5,158 nt of DNA from Lachnospiraceae bacterium (lineage in GTDB: Bacteria > Bacillota > Clostridia > Lachnospirales > Lachnospiraceae), in the NCBI GenBank assembly GCA_022798035.1, contig JAAWLS010000182.1, positions 1 to 5,158 on the forward strand, read 5' to 3'. The position numbers and the translations under genes were made by a program. The notes beneath the pieces are model-generated. The model searched no databases. It saw only the letters and a list, made by a program, of their open reading frames with translations, and was not told the origin of the DNA. How positions within the stretch are numbered: the stretch's first letter is position 1; each line of letters opens with the position of its first letter. Below, one piece after another: positions 1 to 5,158 of the stretch.

Positions 1-476
1 GGTCCCAGAGTTGCGATAACCGCCATGAGCCCCGCCAATGTCAAAAAACTGCTGAAGGCTGCTGCCCCGCAGGTAATCACCTCTGATATGGCGTCCTGGT
101 TGTTGATGGCAAACACCGCCCGCTCTTTCAAATCCAGATAATAGGGATTTTCCAGACAAGAGTACTCCAGATTCATTATTTTTTCTGCCATAATTTTATT
201 CATGAAATTTACGGTAAACGCCTGCTTTTCCTCCAAAATCCGTTTCAGTGTATTGGAGAGGAATGTGATTCCCACATTTCCCAGCACAACAGCGGCTCCA
301 AGGGCCAGCAGCCTCATCTCCTGCCGTCCTCCCAGCAGTTCATCTACCAGAAATTTGGGCAGAATGATGTTAAGCATCATCTGTCCTCCCGTCACAAGGG
401 ACTGACACAGTAACAGCAGGAGATAGCCGGGGGACACGCTCCAGACTAGTTTCACAAAATGGATTAACTTTTTCAT
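1..476 (-). CDS. ABC exporter half-transporter, N-terminal membrane part (partial)
   Basis: Open frame from an ATG at 476-474 that runs off the left edge; 158 codons are visible. The protein begins MKKLIHFVKLVW and contains hydrophobic stretches at about residues 15-40, 58-75 and 135-158, as expected for the permease part of a type I ABC exporter. The ATPase domain would lie outside the window, so it is not shown directly. Homology to the upstream ABC gene is visible: residues about 100-117 (EKIMNLEYSCLENPYYLD) align with residues 109-126 of that protein (EKLVTMDYCHTEDAGFYE), so the two are probably the halves of one heterodimeric exporter. The start codon overlaps the upstream stop by 4 bp (ATGA), and an AAGGAGGG ribosome binding site lies 9 nt upstream, so translation is probably coupled. 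Substrate unknown. It could instead be a separate homodimer, but the overlap argues for a pair. Confidence 0.88.
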   Translation of the reverse strand, partial: MKKLIHFVKLVWSVSPGYLLLLLCQSLVTGGQMMLNIILPKFLVDELLGGRQEMRLLALGAAVVLGNVGITFLSNTLKRILEEKQAFTVNFMNKIMAEKIMNLEYSCLENPYYLDLKERAVFAINNQDAISEVITCGAAAFSSFLTLAGLMAVIATLG

Positions 477-2275
477 GCTCCACGTCCCTCCTTCTGGTAG
501 TATTTTCCCTGAACAAGAAACATACGGTAGTATTCTCCCTTCTGCTCCATCAGTTCTTCATGGGTTCCGTACTCCCTCAATCCCTCTTTGTCAAACAATG
601 CAATCTTATCGCAGAACCGGGTGCTGGCAAGACGGTGGGAAATATAGACTGCTGTCTTGCCCTCCACCAGACTGCTGAACTGCTCATAGATTTCTGCCTC
701 CGCCAGAGCATCCAGCGCCGCCGTAGGTTCGTCCATAATCACCATGCTGCCTCCCTTGTACAATCCTCTGGCAATAGATAATTTCTGCCGCTCTCCGCCG
801 GAAAAATCCGTTCCGTTCTCGTCAATCACTTTCAGCATCATGGTATCAAGGCCCTTTGAAAATCCTTCCACCTTTTTCCAGAGCCCCGTCTTCTCCAGCG
901 ATTCCCTCACCCGCTGGTCGTCTGCATCCACAGAACTGCAGGCCACATTTTCCCGCAGGGTAAATGCAAATACATTGACGTCCTGGAATACAGCGGAATA
1001 CAGCTGATACAGGGTTTTCTTGGGATATTCCCGGATTTCCCGGCCATTGATGTAAATATGGCCTTCCGTGGGCTCAAACAGCCCCGTCATCAGTTTTACC
1101 ATGGTGGACTTTCCTGCACCGTTTACCCCCACAATAGCCAGCCGTTCTCCCTTATGTATAGTAAAATTCAAGTGTTTCAAAATGTCTGTCTCACTTCCAG
1201 GATAGCGAAAGCCCACGTCCTCAAACACAATCTCAAGTGTGCCTTCCGGTTTCTCGGCTTCTCCGCCCTGAGACTCCAACTTCTCGTCCATCAGACGGTA
1301 AAAATCGCAGACATACTGCCCCTGGTTCTGAATAAATGAAATGCTTTCCCCCAATTTCAGCATAGCGGCCATCAATGCGGCCGCCGCTGCCAGATACATG
1401 GAAAAGGAGCTGATAGGCATTCCTCCGTATGCCTTGGCAATCAAAATTCCATACATAACCCCGTCTGCCGCCAGAAGGGTAAACAGTGAGACAAATCCCA
1501 AAAGATACTCCCGTCCGGCAATCTTTCCGATAATTTTGGCATAACTCTCAATATGGGATTCATAATTTTTCAAAATACGCTCTCTGAAATTATAGATTCT
1601 AATGTCTTTTCCAAAAGAAAAATCATGGGTGGTGCGGTAATAATATTTCATCTTCCGCTCAACCTTTGCCACCTCTTCTTTTTTGGAATAACTGTAATTG
1701 TGGCTCTGTCTGGACACCCAGACAGTTACCATCACATGACAGATAAGGGCCAGAAGAATCCAGAGATTCAAGGCTCCAATCACAACTGCCATTCCCACAA
1801 TCTCTATCACCTGAGCTGGAAGTTCCGACAACTTATTGTAGATTCCCTCAATTCCTGTGGTATTGGTACTCCCCGCGCTCAAAGCTTTGTCATTTTTCTC
1901 ATAAAATCCCGCATCTTCTGTATGGCAGTAATCCATGGTAACCAATTTCTCAAAGGTATCTCCCAGGTAGTGAAGGCGTATTTTCATATTGTTGATAAAA
2001 ATCATATTTTTTAGATACGTCGTTATCATTCCCACAGCTCCGGCCAGCACCAGATACCCTCCCATAGCCGCCAGCAGTTTCATTACTGCCTGCTCCCCTC
2101 CTTCTTCCAGAATCCCTATGGCAATCTTAGGAAGAGCCACTGCAAAAAAAGGGGCAATTCCGGCCAGCACCGTATAACACAGAATACGCGCTGCCTGCAT
2201 TTTATCTCTTTGTATCAAATTCGCCGTCATGCGCCCCAGCATCTCTCTGAGACTTACGGTCTGCATCTCTGGCAT
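473..2275 (-). CDS. ABC exporter half-transporter, fused permease and ATPase
   Basis: A 600-residue protein, the usual length for a half-exporter (membrane domain followed by ATPase). Hydrophobic segments lie near residues 31-55, 66-88, 155-185, 258-281 and 288-306. The ATPase half has a complete motif set: A-loop Tyr358 (FRYPG), Walker A GVNGAGKST at 383-391, Q-loop Gln431, signature FSGGERQ at 491-497, Walker B MVIMDEPT at 511-518 with Asp515 and catalytic Glu516, D-loop ALD at 520-522, and switch His547 (YISHR). The signature departs from LSGGQ (Phe first, Glu fifth), a common variant. With all catalytic residues present, it should be ATPase-competent. By family it pumps a substrate out across the membrane; whether that is a peptide, lipid or drug is not visible. 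It starts inside the end of the hydrolase gene (22-bp overlap) and ends in a 4-bp overlap with the second half-transporter, so all three are probably co-transcribed. A second in-frame Met at codon 4 is possible, but the first ATG is 9 nt from AAGGAGG and is preferred. Confidence 0.95.
   Translation of the reverse strand: MPEMQTVSLREMLGRMTANLIQRDKMQAARILCYTVLAGIAPFFAVALPKIAIGILEEGGEQAVMKLLAAMGGYLVLAGAVGMITTYLKNMIFINNMKIRLHYLGDTFEKLVTMDYCHTEDAGFYEKNDKALSAGSTNTTGIEGIYNKLSELPAQVIEIVGMAVVIGALNLWILLALICHVMVTVWVSRQSHNYSYSKKEEVAKVERKMKYYYRTTHDFSFGKDIRIYNFRERILKNYESHIESYAKIIGKIAGREYLLGFVSLFTLLAADGVMYGILIAKAYGGMPISSFSMYLAAAAALMAAMLKLGESISFIQNQGQYVCDFYRLMDEKLESQGGEAEKPEGTLEIVFEDVGFRYPGSETDILKHLNFTIHKGERLAIVGVNGAGKSTMVKLMTGLFEPTEGHIYINGREIREYPKKTLYQLYSAVFQDVNVFAFTLRENVACSSVDADDQRVRESLEKTGLWKKVEGFSKGLDTMMLKVIDENGTDFSGGERQKLSIARGLYKGGSMVIMDEPTAALDALAEAEIYEQFSSLVEGKTAVYISHRLASTRFCDKIALFDKEGLREYGTHEELMEQKGEYYRMFLVQGKYYQKEGRGA
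477..493 (-). promoter_or_regulatory. Ribosome binding site of the second ABC gene
   Basis: On the minus strand, AAGGAGGG (493-486) is followed by a 9-nt spacer and the ATG at 476-474. It lies wholly inside the last codons of the upstream ABC gene and fixes the start that gives the ATGA stop-start overlap, supporting translational coupling of the two half-transporters. Confidence 0.8.
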
Positions 2276-3441
2276 GGTTCATATCCTCCTTCTATCAGCT
2301 CCTGACGGCTCTGACTGCTGTAAACTCTGTTTTCTTCCTGCATCTGCTCCACACTGCCACAGGAAGTTTTGTGAAATTTTCTGGTGTTGCTGTTAATTAC
2401 ATATTCTTCCTGATTCTCTGATTTTTCCGTCTCTGTATTCTGACTTCCCAGCCCTCCTGAGCCTCTGTTTTGATTCTCTGTAGCATTTCCCTCTCTCTCT
2501 TTTCCAGACTGTCCCCCGGAAGGCTCTCCGGCTTTCCAACTCTCGCTTGGGGAACAGTTCCAGGTGATTTTCTTCCCGTCGGAAACCGCCACAATGGTTC
2601 CCTGTTCATCTGTCCGGTACACATCCATCCCCATTTCCCGGAACCGGTTCATGGCTCCAGCCCTGGGATGTCCGTAGCTGTTTCCCTCTCCGCAGCTGAT
2701 AACCACAGAAGCAGGATTTACCTCCTCCAAAAAGGAGGATGTATTCGCCGTGTCACTGCCATGATGGGCTGCCTTTAACACATCCGCCGACAAATCCCCT
2801 GCTGTTTCTATCATATCCTGTTCTGCCTCTTCTTCCGCGTCCCCGGTAAACACAAACCGATTCTCTCCAAAGCATAAAAGAATGCCTACCGAGTAGTCAT
2901 TCCAGTTGTCGCCATAATCCTCTTTCACCGGAGCTATCACTGTAAATTCTGCCTCTCCCAGGCTGTAGGTGTCTCCTAAGACCGGATATGTGATGGTTTT
3001 CTGTTTGTCCTTTATCACCTTTAGCACATCCTGATACGTTTTGGTATCTTTCTGCAAATCAGGAAGAATCACTTTGTCCCAGGCAAATTTATATAGTATC
3101 ACATCCAATCCTCCCACATGGTCAGAGTCTGGATGCGTCCCGATGACATAATCCAATGTTTCAATTCCCTGATACTGCAGATAGGCCTGCACTGCCGTTC
3201 CTTTATCATTGTCGCCTCCGTCAATCAGCATGGCATGACTGCCCTGGCGAATCAGCGTAGCGTCCCCCTGTCCTACATCCAGAAAATGTATTTCCAGCGT
3301 TTCTCCATCCGCAGGAACACGGATTTCTGTCTGCCTGTCTGTCCCTCCTGTCTGCGGCATCCCGCACCCTGCAGCCTGCAGAACAATTGTCAGCAAAAGC
3401 AGGAGATACAGGGCCCATTTTCTTTTTCCTCTGTTGTTCAT
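2254..3441 (-). CDS. Lipoprotein ComEC-like metallo-beta-lactamase hydrolase with C-terminal zinc-ribbon-like domain
   Basis: A 395-residue protein from the ATG at 3441. N-terminus: basic start (MNNRGKRK), hydrophobic core at about 9-22, then LQAAGC with Cys26, a probable lipobox (Ala at -3 and Gln at -4 are not ideal), which would place it on the outer membrane face. Metallo-beta-lactamase domain, about 48-295: FLDVGQGD near 53-60, LIDGGD near 72-77, metal motif HPDSDHVGG at 103-111, FTGD with Asp201, AAHHGSD around His226-His227, and SYGHP with His258. This is the pattern of the ComEC/Rec2 hydrolase domain, so a metal-dependent phosphodiesterase or nuclease is likely; the ComEC membrane channel is absent. 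A Ser/Gly/Asn/Glu-rich linker (about 298-345) leads to a C-terminal Cys-rich domain (347-395) with His357, Cys361 and PCQRC (Cys390, Cys393), resembling the Ada-type metal-binding fold. An in-frame start at 3537 would add 32 residues, but it lacks a ribosome binding site and would bury the signal peptide. First gene of the ABC operon. Substrate unknown. Confidence 0.92.
   Translation of the reverse strand: MNNRGKRKWALYLLLLLTIVLQAAGCGMPQTGGTDRQTEIRVPADGETLEIHFLDVGQGDATLIRQGSHAMLIDGGDNDKGTAVQAYLQYQGIETLDYVIGTHPDSDHVGGLDVILYKFAWDKVILPDLQKDTKTYQDVLKVIKDKQKTITYPVLGDTYSLGEAEFTVIAPVKEDYGDNWNDYSVGILLCFGENRFVFTGDAEEEAEQDMIETAGDLSADVLKAAHHGSDTANTSSFLEEVNPASVVISCGEGNSYGHPRAGAMNRFREMGMDVYRTDEQGTIVAVSDGKKITWNCSPSESWKAGEPSGGQSGKEREGNATENQNRGSGGLGSQNTETEKSENQEEYVINSNTRKFHKTSCGSVEQMQEENRVYSSQSRQELIEGGYEPCQRCRP
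2276..2292 (-). promoter_or_regulatory. Ribosome binding site of the first ABC gene, inside hydrolase codons
   Basis: On the minus strand, GAAGGAGG (2292-2285) is followed by a 9-nt spacer and the ATG at 2275-2273. These bases are also the hydrolase codons for E-G-G-Y-E-P-C near its C-terminus, and the ATG arises across the Pro-Cys codons (CCA TGC). This chooses the ABC start and implies coupling to translation of the hydrolase. Confidence 0.8.
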
Positions 3442-3455
3442 ATCACTGTCTCCTT
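3442..3455 (-). promoter_or_regulatory. Ribosome binding site deciding the lipoprotein start
   Basis: On the minus strand, AAGGAG (3455-3450) stands 8 nt before the ATG at 3441-3439, within an A-rich run. The longer in-frame start at 3537 has no comparable purine-rich site upstream. This choice places the signal peptide at the true N-terminus. Confidence 0.8.
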
Positions 3456-3548
3456 TTTTATTATGTAAGAAGCAGCAACTACTCCTGCCCCTGTGCAGTC
3501 CTGTGCGCCGCCGTATATTCCCTGCCAGAGCCTGCATACAATGACTTT

Positions 3549-3587
3549 AAGACCCTGCCGTGCAAATTTTCTGCAAAGCAGGGCCTC
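3549..3587 (-). other. Long near-symmetric hairpin in the leader of the lipoprotein gene
   Basis: In minus-strand RNA, GAGGCCCUGC (3587-3578) pairs with GCAGGGUCUU (3558-3549), ten pairs including two G-U. A 2x2 internal loop (UU against CG) follows, then UGCA (3575-3572) pairs with UGCA (3564-3561) around a 7-nt loop, GAAAAUU. The two G-U pairs become mismatches in plus-strand RNA, so the structure favours the minus transcript. No U-tract follows, so it is not a standard intrinsic terminator. It sits about 108 nt before the lipoprotein ATG and about 55 nt after the coiled-coil gene stop. It could protect an mRNA end, mark a 3' end or act as a leader element; the sequence does not decide. Confidence 0.5.
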
Positions 3588-3606
3588 TAAACAATCACTA
3601 TCATTC

Positions 3607-3630
3607 AAAAGGTACTTTTAATACCTGAAT
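3607..3630 (-). terminator. Weak terminator-like hairpin after the coiled-coil gene
   Basis: In minus-strand RNA, AGGUA (3626-3622) pairs with UACCU (3614-3610) around a 7-nt loop, ending in a run of four U. Outer bases AUUC/GAAU can also pair if the U-run bulges out. It starts 13 nt after the stop codon, the expected position, but the stem is short and AU-rich and the U-run is minimal, so termination would be inefficient. Confidence 0.3.
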
Positions 3631-3642
3631 CTTACCATAAAA

Positions 3643-4536
3643 TTACAAATTAAAGTCTACCACAATTCCTTTTATTTCTTCCGGCAGCAAACTCTGTTCT
3701 TCCAGTATCACCTGTGTATTCTCACGAATTTGCTGCTGTTTAACCATATCCATAAAAGCCTTATCACTGGCCGGAGGAGTAGTTCTTTTCTCTCTTAACC
3801 TTTTCAGTTTTTCCTGCTCTTCCTCAATCTCCTTGGCTCTCTTTTCCTGCTCCAACTGAGATTCTTTCAGCTTTTCTTCCTGTTCAGTCTTCTTTTCCTC
3901 AGCTTCCTCTGCCTTCTCCACTTTATCTTCTAACTTTTCGTCCACATTCTCTTTGGCTTCATTCACCAGCATACCCATAATTTCTTTGCTGGCCGCTTCT
4001 AATGTGTCCTCTGCCGCTTTAAATGCGTCCGTCATGCCGTGATGCTTTAAAGCTTCCTGTTTCATGGATTTGATGGCTTTCGTGGAATCTGCAATCATTG
4101 CCTTGCCGTTGGCCATCTCTTTTTTCCAATGGGATTCCATCTCATTCAAATCTTTCTTGTAGGCCTTATAAGCCTCGTCTTCTTTATCTGGATATTCCTC
4201 TTCCAATTTCTCCTTCTGTTCCTGAATGGACTTCAACTCTTTGGAAGCTTCCAATGCCTGTTCCTTACCTTCTGTAATCTGTCCCCGGCACTCTTCTAAC
4301 GCGTCGTCCATCACAGCATCAGACTCAAACTGCTTCTTAACAAAATCCATCGCTTCCTGCATGGCCTTTTTCTGTTTCTCTTTGATGGTGTCCTGACAAA
4401 GATTTAATTTGGATGCATCAATACTCTGAGCCTGATTTTTCTTCTGCTGTTCTTTTTCTGTCTTATTGTCCAGACGGTCTTTTTCGTAATTCTTATTTAT
4501 GACGGTCTCTTTCTCTACTGCGCTGCCTATCTTCAT
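3643..4536 (-). CDS. Lys/Glu-rich coiled-coil protein of unknown function
   Basis: A 297-residue protein, not recognised as a named family. No signal peptide or membrane segment is visible, so it is probably cytoplasmic. Residues 1-35 are polar and Lys-rich. A less charged stretch at about 36-85 (SIDASKLNLCQDTIKEKQ, then AMDFVKKQFESD) looks the most domain-like. Residues 86-250 are strongly Lys/Glu/Gln/Ala-rich and should be long helices or coiled coil, in two blocks (about 86-160 and 192-250) around a more hydrophobic piece (about 165-192). A TTPPAS break at 252-257 is followed by a short C-terminal tail ending VVDFNL. The frame stays open upstream to a GTG at 4665, but that codon overlaps the candidate -10 element and has no ribosome binding site, whereas the ATG at 4536 has AAAGGGG 7 nt upstream. 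It sits alone between two gaps of over 200 bp and is probably monocistronic. Scaffold or cell-envelope-associated roles are conceivable but not shown. Confidence 0.82.
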   Translation of the reverse strand: MKIGSAVEKETVINKNYEKDRLDNKTEKEQQKKNQAQSIDASKLNLCQDTIKEKQKKAMQEAMDFVKKQFESDAVMDDALEECRGQITEGKEQALEASKELKSIQEQKEKLEEEYPDKEDEAYKAYKKDLNEMESHWKKEMANGKAMIADSTKAIKSMKQEALKHHGMTDAFKAAEDTLEAASKEIMGMLVNEAKENVDEKLEDKVEKAEEAEEKKTEQEEKLKESQLEQEKRAKEIEEEQEKLKRLREKRTTPPASDKAFMDMVKQQQIRENTQVILEEQSLLPEEIKGIVVDFNL

Positions 4537-4550
4537 GTCTCTTCCCCTTT
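4537..4550 (-). promoter_or_regulatory. Ribosome binding site deciding the coiled-coil gene start
   Basis: On the minus strand, AAAGGGG (4550-4544) is followed by a 7-nt spacer and the ATG at 4536-4534. It is one base off the ideal AAGGAGG. It favours a 297-residue product over the 340-residue one starting at the GTG at 4665. Confidence 0.65.
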
Positions 4551-4554
4551 CTGC

Positions 4555-4569
4555 TGTCAAACTGTGACA
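4555..4569. repeat. Short inverted repeat TGTCA-N5-TGACA upstream of the coiled-coil start
   Basis: TGTCA (4555-4559) and TGACA (4565-4569) form a perfect 5-bp inverted repeat with a 5-bp centre, and another TGACA occurs at 4586-4590. It lies just upstream of the ribosome binding site and downstream of the candidate promoter. It could be an operator or a small leader hairpin; repeats this short also arise by chance. Confidence 0.3.
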
Positions 4570-4657
4570 ATTCTGCTTATGTTTCTGACAGATTATCACA
4601 TCAAGACTTTCCTTATGTTCTCTGTAACATATATCGGCCTTTCCTAGAATTTCCTTA

Positions 4658-4686
4658 ATTATCACCGTTTTTTCGGTGTAAAAGGA
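4658..4686 (-). promoter_or_regulatory. Candidate promoter of the coiled-coil gene
   Basis: On the minus strand GATAAT (4663-4658) matches five of six bases of a -10 element. At 17-bp spacing the -35 position holds TCCTTT (4686-4681), a poor match to TTGACA but part of the 21-bp direct repeat. A good -10 with a poor -35 covered by repeats fits a promoter needing an activator. A small CACCG-A6-CGGTG inverted repeat (4678-4663) lies between the two elements. The predicted leader is about 115 nt. Confidence 0.35.
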
Positions 4687-4745
4687 CTTTTTTTTGATGT
4701 GAAAGGGTATTTTAAAGGTGTGAAAGGACTTTTTGGCGTGAAATC
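4675..4745 (-). repeat. Phased 21-bp direct repeats upstream of the coiled-coil gene
   Basis: On the plus strand the core recurs as GGTGTAAAA (4675), GATGTGAAA (4696), GGTGTGAAA (4717) and GGCGTGAAA (4735). The starts are 21, 21 and 18 bp apart. The first three cores continue into AGG, and units one and three share AAAGGACTTTTT. On the coding strand the unit reads roughly GTCCTTTCACACC. Twenty-one bp is two helical turns, so the first three units face the same side of DNA. The array ends over the candidate -35 region, suggesting binding sites for a regulator working as tandem copies. The protein is unknown. Confidence 0.55.
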
Positions 4746-4776
4746 AAAAGACAGCTTACGTCATTCGCAAAGGCTT

Positions 4777-5158
4777 CTAAATTACATCATTTAAGTTTGC
4801 CTGAATTTCCTTCTCCCATGCTGCCATATCTGCCAAAGTCACTTTGTCTACCACTTCATTGACGGCGTCATACAGCATTTTCCAGAGCCGCAGTGTTACG
4901 CAGGCTCCGCTGCGGCTGCAGCCATTCTCTTCATCCTCCAGACAATCCACTGGAGCCATACTTCCCTCTATCTGGCGTAAAATCATTCCTACCGTGTATT
5001 CTTCCGGCTTTTTAGCCAGTTTATAGCCTCCTCCCGGCCCCCGCATGCTTCTGACATAGCCGCATTTCTGCAAAACAGAAATAATCTGTTCCAGATATTT
5101 CATGGAAATTTCCTGCCGCTCAGCTACATCTTTTAAGCGGACAATCTGCTCTTCCTTC
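4777..5158 (-). CDS. Rrf2-family transcriptional regulator, probable Fe-S sensor (5' end missing)
   Basis: Open frame entering from the right edge and ending at TAG 4779-4777; 126 residues are visible and roughly the first 20-25 are missing. The start is not the in-frame ATG at 5103, because the frame continues upstream with the conserved helix-turn-helix (VRLKDVAERQEISMKYLEQI, visible residues 6-25). Next come the Rrf2 wing RSMRGPGGGYKLAK (36-49) and EGSMAPVDC. Three cysteines, visible positions 72, 80 and 86, are spaced C-x7-C-x5-C, where IscR has C-x5-C-x5-C; an Fe-S cluster is likely but not proven. Family members are dimeric DNA-binding proteins sensing iron-sulfur status, nitric oxide or cysteine availability. 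Clostridial homologues often precede cysteine desulfurase genes, but here the downstream gene is an unrelated coiled-coil protein 240 bp away, so its target is not evident. Upstream context is not visible. Confidence 0.92.
   Translation of the reverse strand, partial: KEEQIVRLKDVAERQEISMKYLEQIISVLQKCGYVRSMRGPGGGYKLAKKPEEYTVGMILRQIEGSMAPVDCLEDEENGCSRSGACVTLRLWKMLYDAVNEVVDKVTLADMAAWEKEIQANLNDVI

Noticed and set aside
1553..2014. 153-codon plus-strand open frame opposite the ABC gene
   Set aside because: Lies wholly antisense to a conserved transporter with intact motifs; the translation has no recognisable domain.
2397..2624. 75-codon minus-strand open frame inside the lipoprotein gene
   Set aside because: Out-of-frame reading of the low-complexity linker and nearby codons, with biased composition and no domain; a shadow of the real gene.
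3460..3475. CATAAT as a -10 element close to the lipoprotein start
   Set aside because: Transcription would begin within or beside the ribosome binding site, and no -35 lies at 16-18 bp.
3490..3506. CCTGTGC direct repeat with 10-bp period
   Set aside because: Only two 7-bp copies in a GC-rich stretch; likely chance.
3442..3537. 32-residue N-terminal extension of the lipoprotein from an in-frame ATG at 3537
   Set aside because: No ribosome binding site before it, and it would place a Cys/Arg-rich tail ahead of a clear signal peptide; the ATG at 3441 has AAGGAG at 8 nt.
4537..4665. 43-residue N-terminal extension of the coiled-coil protein from a GTG at 4665
   Set aside because: The GTG overlaps the candidate -10 element and lacks a ribosome binding site; the ATG at 4536 has one.
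4663..4678. CACCG-A6-CGGTG hairpin as a terminator of the Rrf2 gene
   Set aside because: Only five pairs and followed by AUAAUUAAGG rather than a U-run; it lies about 100 bp beyond the stop and overlaps the candidate promoter.
4742..4776. Terminator just after the Rrf2 stop codon
   Set aside because: A stem can be drawn (AGCCTTTGCG against CGTAAGCT), but it needs two bulges and a G-U pair, with only a broken T-run (GTCTTTTG) after it; too weak to call.

Overview
The window reads as a chromosomal segment of an anaerobic Firmicute, most likely a Lachnospiraceae / Clostridium cluster XIVa gut bacterium. This is an inference from three things: strong AAGGAGG-type ribosome binding sites, moderate GC with tight gene packing, and gene families typical of that group (clostridial Rrf2 regulator, lipoprotein metallo-beta-lactamase hydrolase with a C-terminal Cys-rich domain, paired ABC half-exporters). 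All five supported genes lie on the minus strand, so transcription runs from high to low coordinates. The first and last genes are cut by the window edges.

In transcription order: (1) the 3' part of an Rrf2-family regulator (5158-4777) with three cysteines suited to an Fe-S cluster; (2) a 240-bp gap with helically phased 21-bp direct repeats, a candidate -10 element and a small inverted repeat; (3) a 297-residue Lys/Glu-rich coiled-coil protein of unknown function (4536-3643); (4) a 201-bp gap with a weak terminator-like hairpin and a much stronger, nearly symmetric hairpin; (5) a probable lipoprotein, about 395 residues, with a ComEC-like metallo-beta-lactamase domain and a C-terminal Cys-rich probable zinc domain (3441-2254); (6) a complete ABC exporter half-transporter with fused permease and ATPase (2275-473); (7) the N-terminal membrane part of a second, homologous half-transporter (476-1, continuing out of the window).

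Genes 5 to 7 form a tightly coupled operon. The hydrolase and first ABC gene overlap by 22 bp, and the two ABC genes overlap by 4 bp (ATGA). The simplest reading is a heterodimeric ABC exporter co-translated with a surface-anchored metal-dependent hydrolase. Export substrate and hydrolase substrate cannot be read from the sequence. The Rrf2 gene and the coiled-coil gene look like separate transcription units.

The most notable items are the ABC gene's ribosome binding site and start codon embedded in the zinc-motif codons of the hydrolase, the 21-bp phased repeats over the candidate promoter of the coiled-coil gene, and the hydrolase/exporter pairing itself. No RNA genes, CRISPR arrays, insertion sequences or attachment sites were seen.
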